In this document: positions 43,798-53,097 of the stretch, one piece after another | Numbering within the stretch: the first letter of the stretch is position 1 | Layout: each line of letters starts with the position of its first letter | Assembly (NCBI GenBank): GCA_029055565.1 | Contig: JAIDCZ010000009.1 | Span: 1 to 64,000, forward strand | DNA length: 64,000 bases | Reading direction: 5' to 3' | DNA from: Clostridiales bacterium | Lineage (GTDB): Bacteria > Bacillota > Clostridia > Christensenellales > Pumilibacteraceae | The notes under the pieces: generated by a model | Told to the model about the DNA's origin: nothing | The model's input: only the letters and a program-made list of their open reading frames with translations | Database searches by the model: none | Position numbers and translations under genes: made by a program

Positions 43798-45882
43798 ATG
43801 TCGATTAAACAGACCGCCAAAATCGCGGGAAAAGCTTTTCTCCGCTTTATAAAGATCAACTATCTTATGGTCGCATATATTTTCGCGTCCGTACTGATAG
43901 AGCTTACCGGCATAGCGGTTACGTCGGGCAAGTTTTACATGACCTCGCCGTGGCTGTTCCTTTCGTTTATCGCGCTCGTTTGTCTTATTTCGCAGTATAT
44001 CCCCAACCACAAGGCGCGGTACGCGTTCTTTATGTGCCTTATACTTATCAACTTTATTCTCGACTTTATATTTATAGTAATATTCGACAGCACCGGAGGC
44101 ACGGTGTTCGAGTACGCAATGCTCAGTCTGCGCAACGACGCAATGATAATAGTGGAAGTTATTCCCATGAGCTTTGCGTTCATATTCGTGTCCGGCATAA
44201 TTATCGCGCTGTACGGCACGCTCGGGTTTATGTTCACCAAGCGCGTGGAAAAACCCAACGTCGCGTTTTCGGCCAAAATAACCACGGCGGCGCTGTGCGC
44301 GCTTGTTATACTGGGCAACTCCATGCTCGCCTTTTTCGGCAACTATAGGTTCGATTCCAACGACCTCACGTACAAGCTTCACCAGCAAGAAACGGGCACC
44401 TATGCCAACAAGGGCATAGTGGGCAATATGTACAACGAGCTCGTGCGCGGACTGTGGTTTTCCGACATAGACGTAGGCGACAAAAACGAGCTTAACCGCT
44501 TTATCTACAAAAGCACTACCGAGCCTACCCCGCTTACCGGCGAGGCCGACGGCTTTAACGTGGTAACCATTCTTTGCGAAAGCTTCGAGTGGTTCACCTT
44601 CCTCTACGACGCCGAAAGATACCCCAACGGCTTTGCCAAAAGCGTGAACGGCGAAGCGGTTGACGAGGCGTATATCAAGTCCGCGCTAAAACGGCTGTAC
44701 CCCAACTTTTACAGAATTTACGACAGCAAGTCCACGATTATACTCAACAACGCGCACTCGCTGGAAAAAACGGACATTTCGGAAAACAAATCCATACTGG
44801 GCAACTACCCGCTTTTGTACCAGTACGTAAACTACGGCTATCCCGAAAACTCGTTGCCGTACAGCATGCCCAACGTGCTCAAAACTCTGTTCGGCGTGGA
44901 AAGCAATTCCTTCCACAACGGCGACAGAACCTTTTACAACCGCGATATTCACCACACCAACGCGCTCGGCTTTAAAAGCTACACGGCCGGCGACGAAATG
45001 TATCCGCCCGACGAGGACGGCGGCGGACTGGGCGAGCGCAGGCTCGACTCGGTTATGTTCGACGTGTGCAAGGAAAAAATGTTCCCCACCGATCGCCGAT
45101 TCAATACGTACATAACCACCATAACGATGCACGGCCAGTACGCCGAGCGCGAAAATCTGCAAGACTACTACGCCCAAATGGACGAGTACGGCATTCTGCC
45201 CTACGTCGAGGACGACGAGGACGCAAACGCACTGCGCTACTACTGCGCCGCCGGTATGGATACCGACAAGGCCATAGGCGTTATGCTCGACTACCTCGAT
45301 CAAAACGGCTTGGCCGACAACACGCTTATAACCATGTTCGGCGACCACAACGCCTACTACCAGGGCATAAGCAACTACGCAAAGAACATTTACTTTACCG
45401 ACCAATCCAACTACACCGACTTGTACCGCGTGCCGGTTATGATCAAGGTGGGCAACCGCAATCTGGAAGCGCACAACGTCAACCGCGTGGTAACCAAGTT
45501 CACTTGCACGTGCGATATTTACCCGACCGTGCTCGACCTTTTGGGCGTAACGGTGTTTTCCAACCTCACCTACGGCGTAAGCGCGTTTTCGCCCGACGAG
45601 TCCATACTGTACTCCCGCGCCTACGACAAATTCCTTACCGACAAAATTTACTTTAACAGCCTTAGCAATATCATTTACCAAGCGGACGACGTGGACGACG
45701 CGTATTTGGCCGATATAGAACAGCGCGCAACCGTGCTGCTCGACAAGATTTCGCACCTTAACCGCATTTTTGCGGCAGACTACTTTAAGGGCAGTCGCAA
45801 AAACGAGTTCAACACGATGCTGCACTCGGTAAACGAACAGCCGATTAAGTCCAAACAAGCGGAGGTGCAACATGCGGCTTAA
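43798..45882 (+). CDS. LtaS-like membrane phosphoglycerol transferase/sulfatase-fold protein
   Basis: 694 residues. Five N-terminal membrane helices (about 20-185) precede an extracellular alkaline-phosphatase/sulfatase-fold domain. The likely nucleophile is Thr325 in SLEKTDISE, matching the catalytic Thr of LtaS; VTILCESFEWF, SFHNGDRTFYNRDIHH and TMFGDHNAYY supply the other metal- and substrate-binding positions (Glu, Asp/His). LtaS enzymes polymerise glycerol phosphate from phosphatidylglycerol onto a glycolipid; this protein may do that or decorate another polymer. Overlap of 11 bp with the following gene, and one-base spacing to the previous, show an operon. Confidence 0.88.
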   Translation: MSIKQTAKIAGKAFLRFIKINYLMVAYIFASVLIELTGIAVTSGKFYMTSPWLFLSFIALVCLISQYIPNHKARYAFFMCLILINFILDFIFIVIFDSTGGTVFEYAMLSLRNDAMIIVEVIPMSFAFIFVSGIIIALYGTLGFMFTKRVEKPNVAFSAKITTAALCALVILGNSMLAFFGNYRFDSNDLTYKLHQQETGTYANKGIVGNMYNELVRGLWFSDIDVGDKNELNRFIYKSTTEPTPLTGEADGFNVVTILCESFEWFTFLYDAERYPNGFAKSVNGEAVDEAYIKSALKRLYPNFYRIYDSKSTIILNNAHSLEKTDISENKSILGNYPLLYQYVNYGYPENSLPYSMPNVLKTLFGVESNSFHNGDRTFYNRDIHHTNALGFKSYTAGDEMYPPDEDGGGLGERRLDSVMFDVCKEKMFPTDRRFNTYITTITMHGQYAERENLQDYYAQMDEYGILPYVEDDEDANALRYYCAAGMDTDKAIGVMLDYLDQNGLADNTLITMFGDHNAYYQGISNYAKNIYFTDQSNYTDLYRVPVMIKVGNRNLEAHNVNRVVTKFTCTCDIYPTVLDLLGVTVFSNLTYGVSAFSPDESILYSRAYDKFLTDKIYFNSLSNIIYQADDVDDAYLADIEQRATVLLDKISHLNRIFAADYFKGSRKNEFNTMLHSVNEQPIKSKQAEVQHAA

Positions 45883-46471
45883 CGCAAGTATCCTTTGCGC
45901 AAGCGAGTTTGCGCTCGCCATTGCGCTCACCGTATTTATTTTGCTTACCGCAATACTATTGCTACTGCTCGTTTCGCTTGCCGCAAGCAAAAATTTCCGC
46001 ACCGTATTTTTCCGCGAAAAATCGCGCAAAAAGAAGTCCGGCAAAAAGCCGCAAGCCGTTTCCGAGCCCGCGCCGGTCATGCCGCACGGCAGCGTTGACA
46101 CCGTACCCATCGACCCGCCCAAAGCGCCGCGCAAAACGCCTACGCGCAAAGCGGCGGACGACGGTACTCCCGAGTTTTTGAACGCTATCCCCACCGTCCC
46201 GCTGGGCGGCTTTCCCCAAGTAGCGCCCTCCCCGCGTGGTAAGGCAAAGCAAGGCGGTATGCACGTAGCGGAAATACCCGATTCCGACGAGGGCGGCGCG
46301 TATATAGCCCGCTCGATAACCATAACCCGCGCGCGCTCGCCCATTACCACGCCTACGACCGACAAGCCCAACAGAGCCAAAACGGACAAGGCGGATAAAG
46401 TCGACAAAGCCGACAAGCAAGAAGCAGAAAAGCCGACGGCGCGCGCGCCCAAAAGAGATACTAAAAAATGA
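45872..46471 (+). CDS. Single-TM protein with long basic Pro/Lys-rich tail
   Basis: 199 residues; ggaggtgcaac precedes the ATG, which lies inside the end of the LtaS-like gene. One hydrophobic helix (about 12-36, ALAIALTVFILLTAILLLLL) is followed by a low-complexity tail rich in Lys, Pro, Ala, Thr and Asp (KSRKKKSGKKPQ; KADKVDKADKQEAEK). The tail should be cytoplasmic by the positive-inside rule and disordered. No domain is recognised. It overlaps the ClC gene by 4 bp. A scaffold or regulator for the neighbouring membrane proteins is possible, but that is a guess. Confidence 0.7.
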   Translation: MRLNASILCASEFALAIALTVFILLTAILLLLLVSLAASKNFRTVFFREKSRKKKSGKKPQAVSEPAPVMPHGSVDTVPIDPPKAPRKTPTRKAADDGTPEFLNAIPTVPLGGFPQVAPSPRGKAKQGGMHVAEIPDSDEGGAYIARSITITRARSPITTPTTDKPNRAKTDKADKVDKADKQEAEKPTARAPKRDTKK

Positions 46472-48069
46472 AACAATCAAAGCTGTTACACAACTTACAG
46501 CCACTACTGTATGGCTGTATAACGGGCGTAGTGTGCGGCGCGGTAATCGCGCTGTTTTTGGTATGCTCGCGTATAGTAATCAGCTTTGCTTTTTCGGTAT
46601 ATTCGCTGGAGCGCACGGTGCTGGCGGTTACTTGCACGCTAATACTCGTGCTGTTGTGCTGTCTTATTACCGCAGTACTGCAAATACTGGTGCCGTCCGC
46701 CAAGGGCAGCGGCATACCGCTTGCCGAGGGTTGCGCCCGCGGCATGCTCAAGGTTAAGTGGCTGCGCACAGCGGCGGCGCTGATTGCGGGGAGCCTATTG
46801 GCATTCCTATCCGGCATGCCGCTGGGCAGCGAGGGACCGTCCATAGGCGTAGGCGGTCTGATTGGCGAAGGCGTAGGCCGTATGGCCAAAAAGCCGGTAC
46901 AATTCCGCAGATATCTGATAACCGGCGGCGCAAGCTCCGGCCTTGCCGTAGCGTTCAACGCGCCGCTTACCGGCGTGGCGTTCGCCTTGGAGGAAACGCA
47001 CCGCAGATTCTCGCCGAGCATACTGCTCGCGGCGTTCAGCGCGGTGGTGCCCGCAATTATGGTTTCCCAGCTTGTATTTTGGGCGTTTGGGCACGTACCA
47101 TACCTTAACGGCCTCGGCGTCAAATACGGCATGACGGTACTCCCCTTTTTGGCGCAAGTCAAGTACTCGTCGGCGGGCGCGTTGTTTACGGTATGCGGCG
47201 TTGCGGCCGCCGGCGGAATTCTGTGCGCGTTGCTTGCCGCGGCGTTCAACTGCACCATATTCCTATTAGGCAAGCTGTTCGGAAAAATCAACAACGCGGC
47301 GCTTCGGCTTATCCCCACCTTTATGCTTACCGCCGTTTGCGGACTTTGCATATACTACGTAGTGGGTAGCGGCGAGCGCACCTTCGAGCATGTGTTCGAG
47401 CAGACCTTCGGCCACGCCACCGTCAACAGCGCCGTGGGCGTGCTGATAACGCTCGTCGTGCTTAGGTTTGCAATGACGGCGACGGCCAGCGGCAGTAGCG
47501 CGACCGGCGGCTTGTTTTTGCCGATGATAGCCATAGGCGGCATACTTGGCACCATTATTGCCAAGACCGCTATTGCAATGGGCATGAGCGCGGAGTACGC
47601 GCCCAACGTGATAATGCTGACCATTTCGGCGTTCTTTGCCGCGTCGGTGCGCGCGCCCATAAGCGCGCTTGCCATGTCGGTGGAGCTGACGTCCAGCTTT
47701 TCCAACCTACTGCCTTGCGCGGTAGCCGTGGGCATAGCGACCGCGCTTGCGGCAATCCTCCGCTCGGCGCCGCTTTACGACAAAATGATGGAGGACCTTT
47801 ACCACCAATCGGTTACGAGCGGCAACGACGTAACCGTAAAGGGCGTTATCCACGCCAAATCGTTTATTTGCGGCAAGCGCATACGCGACGTGCTGTGGCC
47901 GCACAACTCGCTGGTAACCGACCTTTGCCGCGACGGCCGCGACCTCGTGCCCGACGGCGAAACGGTTTTGCAAGAGGGCGACGAGCTTACCGTTCGCGCC
48001 GAAATGGTAGACGAGCAAGCGTTTGTACAACAAATACAAGACTATATAATCACGCGCAATCGAAATTGA
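46468..48069 (+). CDS. ClC-type chloride channel/transporter with RCK_C domain
   Basis: 533 residues. ClC signatures in order: AKGSGIPLAEG (GSGIP), PLGSEGPSIG (GxEGP, gating Glu122 present, consistent with a Cl-/H+ exchanger), and SATGGLFLPMIAIGG (GxFxP). About ten or more hydrophobic helices span residues 15-430. A C-terminal TrkA_C/RCK_C domain (about 445-533, GKRIRDVLWPHNSL, LQEGDELTVRAE) should bind a regulatory ligand. It shares a 4-bp ATGA overlap with the upstream gene. Confidence 0.95.
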   Translation: MKQSKLLHNLQPLLYGCITGVVCGAVIALFLVCSRIVISFAFSVYSLERTVLAVTCTLILVLLCCLITAVLQILVPSAKGSGIPLAEGCARGMLKVKWLRTAAALIAGSLLAFLSGMPLGSEGPSIGVGGLIGEGVGRMAKKPVQFRRYLITGGASSGLAVAFNAPLTGVAFALEETHRRFSPSILLAAFSAVVPAIMVSQLVFWAFGHVPYLNGLGVKYGMTVLPFLAQVKYSSAGALFTVCGVAAAGGILCALLAAAFNCTIFLLGKLFGKINNAALRLIPTFMLTAVCGLCIYYVVGSGERTFEHVFEQTFGHATVNSAVGVLITLVVLRFAMTATASGSSATGGLFLPMIAIGGILGTIIAKTAIAMGMSAEYAPNVIMLTISAFFAASVRAPISALAMSVELTSSFSNLLPCAVAVGIATALAAILRSAPLYDKMMEDLYHQSVTSGNDVTVKGVIHAKSFICGKRIRDVLWPHNSLVTDLCRDGRDLVPDGETVLQEGDELTVRAEMVDEQAFVQQIQDYIITRNRN

Positions 48070-48103
48070 GATTGGGCGTTACTCGGATAGGAGAATATTA
48101 CTA

Positions 48104-49630
48104 ATGACTACGGTAGCTATAACCGGAATAACCGGCAATATGGGTCAAGCGACCTTCGAGGCGCTTAACGGACTGGAACTGGACGAGATACGGCTGTTAA
48201 TCCGCACCCCCAAACGCTTTAAAAAGGCTTTAAAGGCGAACAAGGCGTTGAATAGCAAGGTGAAGATTATACAAGGCGGTATGACCGATCGTCAAGCCGT
48301 TATGCAACTGGTTACCGGCGCCGATATAGTCATTAACATGGCCGCGGTAATACCGCCCCGCTCCGACCAAAATCCCAACGCCGCAGTGGCGTGCAACCAG
48401 ATAGGCACCGAGCTGTTGGTATCTACTATAGAGAGTATTACGGACAACCAGCCCGCGCTGGTACACGTATCCACGGTGGCCGTGTACGGCAACCGCACCG
48501 GCGCGCATCCGTTTGGGCGGGTTGGCGACCCGCTATTAACAAGTCCGCTGGACGTTTACTCCGCAACCAAGGTTCGCGGCGAATTTCGCGTACTGGAAAG
48601 TAAAATAACAAAGTGGGCGGTAATCCGCCAATCGGCAATGCTCCACCCGCAAATGATAACGGACAACGTTCACGACGGACTTATGTTCCACACGGCGTAC
48701 AACGCGCCGCTGGAATGGGTAACCGCGCACGACAGCGGCGTGCTTATCCGCAATATAATAAAGAAGTTCATGGACGGCACTATGCCCGACAAGTTTTGGA
48801 AGCGGTGCTACAACATAGCCGGCGGCAAGGCCAACCGCCGCTACGGCATTCAAACCTTTGACGAAGGCTTTGCCATCATGGGCGGCAGCTCCAAAAAGTT
48901 TTTTAAGCCGGTGTACAACGCAACGCGCAACTTCCACGGCGTGTGGTATCTGGACGGAAATGAACTTAACGATATGTTCGACTTCCAAAGCCAAACCACC
49001 GAAGAGTACTGGCAACAAGTGTTCAAGGCCCACCCCATTTTCAAGCTGGGCAAGCTGGCGCCGCGCTCACTCATTCACCTATTTCTGTTCCGCAGACTGC
49101 TTAACGACAAAAACGCGCCGTCGTACTGGGCCAAGCACGGCGACGAGGCGCGTATGATAGCCTACTTCGGCGGCACGGCCGAGTACGAAAAACTGAAAAA
49201 GGTTGAATGGAAGGACTTTCCCCTACTCGACCCCGCGCAAATCCCGAACTTTGACGACAACGAAACGCCGGTATTCTACGGCTACGATATAACCAAGCCG
49301 GACGAGCAAATAACCCAAGCCGACGTCGCGGCGGTTGCCGAGGCGCACGGCGGCAAACTGCTGTCGACCTTCGACGGCGATATGTACAAAAAGCTCAACT
49401 TCCAAACCCAAGACGGCGAGCTGTTTTCGGCCAACGCCTACACCGTGCTCCGCGCCGGCCACTGGTACAACCCCATTTACCACAAGTTTGTATGGGACTT
49501 TGACAGACTTTCCAAAAAGGACAAAATTTTCGCGTCGGTATGGTACGACACCCACGATAAGGACGAGGACATGGTTTACTCGTTTGACGCTAACTTCGTC
49601 GCGCACGCAACCAAAATAGAGAGAAAATGA
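48104..49630 (+). CDS. Extended SDR-type NAD(P)-dependent epimerase/dehydrogenase
   Basis: 508 residues, long for an extended SDR (usually 300-350). Rossmann motif GITGNMG at 7-13; NMAAVIPPRS; VHVSTVAVYGNR; and the catalytic YSATK (Tyr-x3-Lys). The C-terminal ~200 residues are an extra region (for example HGVWYLDGNELNDMFDFQ and RLLNDKNAPSYWAKHGDEAR) that I do not recognise. The substrate is unknown. aggag precedes the start, and its TGA overlaps the ATG of the EFR1-type gene, which suggests coupled redox chemistry. Confidence 0.85.
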   Translation: MTTVAITGITGNMGQATFEALNGLELDEIRLLIRTPKRFKKALKANKALNSKVKIIQGGMTDRQAVMQLVTGADIVINMAAVIPPRSDQNPNAAVACNQIGTELLVSTIESITDNQPALVHVSTVAVYGNRTGAHPFGRVGDPLLTSPLDVYSATKVRGEFRVLESKITKWAVIRQSAMLHPQMITDNVHDGLMFHTAYNAPLEWVTAHDSGVLIRNIIKKFMDGTMPDKFWKRCYNIAGGKANRRYGIQTFDEGFAIMGGSSKKFFKPVYNATRNFHGVWYLDGNELNDMFDFQSQTTEEYWQQVFKAHPIFKLGKLAPRSLIHLFLFRRLLNDKNAPSYWAKHGDEARMIAYFGGTAEYEKLKKVEWKDFPLLDPAQIPNFDDNETPVFYGYDITKPDEQITQADVAAVAEAHGGKLLSTFDGDMYKKLNFQTQDGELFSANAYTVLRAGHWYNPIYHKFVWDFDRLSKKDKIFASVWYDTHDKDEDMVYSFDANFVAHATKIERK

Positions 49631-50526
49631 AAATACTGCTGATATACTTTTCGGGCACCGGCAACACTAAGCGCGTGACCGACCTATACAAAACCGCATT
49701 CGAGGCGAACAGCGCCGAGGTAGACGTAGCGGAAATACCGTTGGATACCCAACCGCCGAACGCAGACGACTACGACATGATAGGACTGGGCTATCCCATT
49801 CACGGCTTTAACGCGCCCAAGCTACTGCTTGACGTATGCAAAAAACTGCCCAAGCGCAACGTAAAAACGGACGGATACAAAAAAGCGTTCATCTTCAAAT
49901 CGTCGGGCGAGCCGGTGCGCATGAGCGACGCGTCGTCGCTGAAAATGCGCAAAATCCTAAAGCGGCGCGGGTACGCGGTGAACAACGAGTACCAGTACGT
50001 AATGCCGTACAATATAATTTTCCGCCACACGGACGCCGAGGTTTACAAAATGTGGACGACGGCGCAAAAGCTGGTGCCCGCCGACGTAGCGGAAATTCTG
50101 CAAGACAAGCCGCGCTTACCCAAAAAGCCGTTTTTGGGCGGATTCGTGGCATGGATATTGCGCTGTGAATACTGGGGCGCGCATATTATAGGCAAAACCT
50201 TTAAGGCGAAAAAGGATTGCGTTAAGTGCGGCAAGTGCGTAAAGCTGTGCCCTATGGGCAATATCCACACTAATAAGAAGGGCAAAATCAAGTTTGGAGG
50301 CAAGTGCATGATTTGTATGCGTTGCGTACAAGCTTGCCCCAAGGCCGCAATAAACATGGGTATAATGAATAGCTGGAAGGTAACCGGCGCGTACAGCTTC
50401 GACCAGCCTACCCAACCGCCCGCACCCACCAAGCACGACAAGTATTGCAAAAAGGCATACGACAGATATTACGCCGACGCGCAAAAGCGTATTGACGATT
50501 ACGACCCCAACAATCACAAAATGTGA
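49627..50526 (+). CDS. EFR1-family flavodoxin-ferredoxin protein
   Basis: 299 residues. N-terminal flavodoxin-like domain (FSGTGNTKRVTDLY, FMN phosphate loop; GLGYPIHGFNAPK) followed by two 4Fe-4S cluster motifs (CVKCGKCVKLCP and CMICMRCVQACP). This arrangement defines the EFR1 (EF-hand-free ferrodoxin) family of anaerobes. It should carry electrons, perhaps for the SDR that overlaps it by 4 bp. The basic C-terminal tail is of no known function. Confidence 0.9.
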   Translation: MKILLIYFSGTGNTKRVTDLYKTAFEANSAEVDVAEIPLDTQPPNADDYDMIGLGYPIHGFNAPKLLLDVCKKLPKRNVKTDGYKKAFIFKSSGEPVRMSDASSLKMRKILKRRGYAVNNEYQYVMPYNIIFRHTDAEVYKMWTTAQKLVPADVAEILQDKPRLPKKPFLGGFVAWILRCEYWGAHIIGKTFKAKKDCVKCGKCVKLCPMGNIHTNKKGKIKFGGKCMICMRCVQACPKAAINMGIMNSWKVTGAYSFDQPTQPPAPTKHDKYCKKAYDRYYADAQKRIDDYDPNNHKM

Positions 50527-50544
50527 AAATTTGCCGAAAAAGTA

Positions 50545-50573
50545 TTGACATAAAATACACATAGTGGTATCAT
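50545..50573 (+). promoter_or_regulatory. Promoter of the small membrane protein gene
   Basis: TTGACA (50545-50550), 17-bp spacer ending atagtgg, TATCAT (50568-50573). Confidence 0.8.
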
Positions 50574-50601
50574 TAACCTATAATCATTTTGGAGGTAAAT
50601 C

Positions 50602-51123
50602 ATGGCTAAAAAAACCAACCCTATCGCCACGACGTTTCTGTCGCTTGCAGCGGCCGGACTCGTGCTGGTAATCATCGGTATGTGCACCGGAGTTATTAGC
50701 TCAACAATGGGCAACCAGACCGAATACGCAACCCTGTTCGACAAACAGTGGGCGGACTTGGAGCAAATGAAGCCCATGGCCGAAGCGCTTGGACTTACTC
50801 TGCCGTCCCGCACGTTCCCGATCATTGCGTTCGTAGTTGCTATCGTAGGCGCGCTCGCCGTACTCGTAAACGGCATACTCTCCGCGCTTGGCAAGGATAT
50901 TAAAATCCTCGGCCTCGTGGGTGGCTCGGTTGCTATCGTAGGCGGCGTACTCGTAATAGTTGCTTGCTTTATCCTTGCCAGTCAGTTCCAAGACATCATG
51001 GTAATCGCCACCAAGGGCGTTACCACGACTGCGGGTATCGGCGCTTGGCTCGGCGCTATCGGCGGCATACTTGCCGGCGTTGCGGGCATCCTCGGCGCAC
51101 TTAAAGTCGGACAAAAGGACTAA
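50602..51123 (+). CDS. Four-TM small membrane protein
   Basis: 173 residues; ggaggt precedes the ATG. Four hydrophobic segments (about 11-32, 72-95, 101-128 and 142-166), Gly/Ala/Ile/Val-rich, with a ~40-residue outer loop after TM1 (NQTEYATLFDKQWADLEQMK). It ends in GALKVGQKD. No family recognised; the regular small-residue helices are reminiscent of tetraspan proteins. It has its own promoter and terminator. Confidence 0.8.
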   Translation: MAKKTNPIATTFLSLAAAGLVLVIIGMCTGVISSTMGNQTEYATLFDKQWADLEQMKPMAEALGLTLPSRTFPIIAFVVAIVGALAVLVNGILSALGKDIKILGLVGGSVAIVGGVLVIVACFILASQFQDIMVIATKGVTTTAGIGAWLGAIGGILAGVAGILGALKVGQKD

Positions 51124-51147
51124 TAATTACTTATAATATTACTTAGC

Positions 51148-51180
51148 AAAAAAAATGGGCTATACGCCCATTTTTTTTGT
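51148..51180 (+). terminator. Terminator of the four-TM protein gene
   Basis: aaaaaaaatgggc (51148-51160) pairs with gcccatttttttt (51166-51178). Confidence 0.9.
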
Positions 51181-51221
51181 TGCCGATTTTTTATATGGCA
51201 AGTTTAATGGCAAAATCGCTG

Positions 51222-51372
51222 TGCGGCGGTTCGCCTAGATCCCTCGACTTCGCTCGGGATGATGGGAGTAAAAACCGTGCCGTTCTTTATAGAATAGCAA
51301 AGTCAACATATCCATCATTTCGACCGAAGCGCGTAAGCGCGTAGCGGAGAAATCCAGGCGAACCGCCGCATA
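51222..51372. repeat. Family B inverted-repeat element, copy 6 (reverse orientation)
   Basis: Ends tgcggcggttcgcctagat and atccaggcgaaccgccgca. Its right half (tttcgaccgaagcgcgtaagcg) is the reverse complement of the left half of copy 1 at 16531, so it is inserted the other way round. A D tract (51391-51430) follows. Confidence 0.85.
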
Positions 51373-51430
51373 CATGTATCGCTAGTACTATCTTTAATTC
51401 TTAATTCTGCATTCTTAATTCTGAATTATC

Positions 51431-52933
51431 TCAATAGTCTGCCACTTGCAGAATATGCAACACGCTCGTCCCCTCGCTAACGGCAACGCCGCAGTGCACC
51501 AGCGCCGCGCCCGACAAAGTTTTGTTAAGCTCGCGCACATGGTATAGGTTGTGCTCGTCCAGTCCTAAAAGCCTAACTCTGCCACCGCACGCGCATACAG
51601 CGTATGCGCGCGACTTGTCCTTGCCGACTACGGTAATGCTACCGCCGTCGCAGTAAACGTCGCCGTGCAGTACGCACCGCGCGTCGTCTTGGTAGGACAG
51701 TATTTGCGCACGCACCGCGCGCTTAATGCCGTCGGAAAGCTTGGCGGGGTTAAGCTCGTACCCGAGCGTGCCGAGCGACGCGCGGTCGAACCGCGACTTA
51801 AAGCTTTCGGGCGGGTCTGGCGTTATTACGTTACGAACAAACGCCAGCGGATAGCAAGCGCTAAAAGCCTTGGCTACGGCTTCCGTCCCAATGCCAAAGT
51901 CAATGCGCAAGTCGGAAAACTCTTTTTTAAGCATATTCCGCATTGCAAACACGCCCCGCCAGTCATCCACCGTGCCGTCCTTGGGCGAGTCTATCATTAC
52001 GTAAGCTATATCGTTTTTTTCGACTGTTGCCGCGACCATGGCGAACGGCGCGTTGCCGCCCACGCGCAAGCCTGCGGCAAGTCCGTTTTGCTTGCATGCC
52101 GCGCACAATGCTTGCACCGCCGCTTGGTCATGTCTGCTTATATCAATCGCGACTACGCCAAACCCAAGCTCGCCCGCAGCTTGCACGGCACTTGCAATTT
52201 CCGCTTGCTTGACGGCCGGCAAAAACAACGTCGCCGCACGTTCGGACAAATCGTCCGCGCCGTCGTTGCGCAGTACGTCGTGCAACACGCGCGTCGCGCC
52301 GCCCTTGCCCATATCCGAATATACGCAAAGCAGTTCTGCGCACTTGGGTCGATCGCCAAACGGATACAAATTATCCCCGCCGCAATCGCACGCAACTGTA
52401 CCCGAATCGACGGCAATACTGCCGTCGGCGTTGGGGCATAAAAACGCATAAGCGTCGCCGTCGTTCCCGCCGCAATCGCCGAAGAATTCCAAGCCGCTAT
52501 TTCTGTTTTCGGTTTCGCCCATGCCGATACCGCAGTCCAGCGACTGCCTAACGCGCGTAAGCTTAATATCCTCACAATCGGCGCAATCGATAACCACTCG
52601 CCTAGATATGCCGCCGCGCGGATGCGGCGTGTAATACGCCGTAGCTTTCAGCTTGGTTGCCGTATCGCACAGCTCCACAGCGAGCGACTTACCGTCGCCG
52701 TCGATCACGCGCACGGCGGTGCACTTAAGATCGACGGCCTTGGTTTTTCCGCCGACCTCGGCTTGCACGCAAAGCTCCTTGGTACTGCCGCCAAGCCCGA
52801 GCGCGGCAATATCGTCCTCCGGCTCCACACGCTTACCAAAGTACACGTGCGTAGGCACGCCGTCTGCTATCTTGAACACGTAGCACGCCTCACCCGCAGA
52901 AATATAGCAAGTATAGTCGTTTATTTTTATCAT
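51431..52933 (-). CDS. GH36-like (alpha-galactosidase-related) protein, apparently without catalytic core
   Basis: 500 residues from ATG 52933 (gagga upstream); the frame to 53074 is repeat-derived. The N-terminal part (YVFKIADGVPTHVYFGKRV, HPRGGISRRVVIDCADCEDI) has the layout of the GH36 N-terminal beta-sandwich, and the end (RVRLLGLDEHNLYHV) resembles its C-terminal domain. The central region is shorter than the family's barrel, and the usual KWDMN nucleophile and SDCxD acid/base motifs are not found. Typical members have 700 or more residues. It may bind rather than cleave galactosides, or belong to a divergent family. No signal peptide. Confidence 0.6.
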   Translation of the reverse strand: MIKINDYTCYISAGEACYVFKIADGVPTHVYFGKRVEPEDDIAALGLGGSTKELCVQAEVGGKTKAVDLKCTAVRVIDGDGKSLAVELCDTATKLKATAYYTPHPRGGISRRVVIDCADCEDIKLTRVRQSLDCGIGMGETENRNSGLEFFGDCGGNDGDAYAFLCPNADGSIAVDSGTVACDCGGDNLYPFGDRPKCAELLCVYSDMGKGGATRVLHDVLRNDGADDLSERAATLFLPAVKQAEIASAVQAAGELGFGVVAIDISRHDQAAVQALCAACKQNGLAAGLRVGGNAPFAMVAATVEKNDIAYVMIDSPKDGTVDDWRGVFAMRNMLKKEFSDLRIDFGIGTEAVAKAFSACYPLAFVRNVITPDPPESFKSRFDRASLGTLGYELNPAKLSDGIKRAVRAQILSYQDDARCVLHGDVYCDGGSITVVGKDKSRAYAVCACGGRVRLLGLDEHNLYHVRELNKTLSGAALVHCGVAVSEGTSVLHILQVADY

Positions 52934-52951
52934 GTTTCCTCGTAAATATTT

Positions 52952-53072
52952 GCCCTCATCCGACGGCTTCGCCGCCACCTTCCCCCGAGGGAAGGTAATC
53001 ATGTGTTTAGGCTTTTGCGAGTGAGTAGCTTCCCCTTTGGGGAAGCTGTCACCGTAGGTGACTGATGAGGGC
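52952..53072. repeat. Family A interspersed repeat, copy 5
   Basis: Ends gccctcatccgacggcttcg and gactgatgagggc; hairpins ccttcccccgagggaagg and cttcccctttggggaag. Confidence 0.85.
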
Positions 53073-53097
53073 AATCACTATAATCTCAACCTTATTT

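Noticed and set aside
52934..53074. 47-residue N-terminal extension of the GH36-like protein
   Set aside because: It is a translation of the family A repeat at 52952-53072; the ATG at 52933 has its own gagga ribosome binding site.
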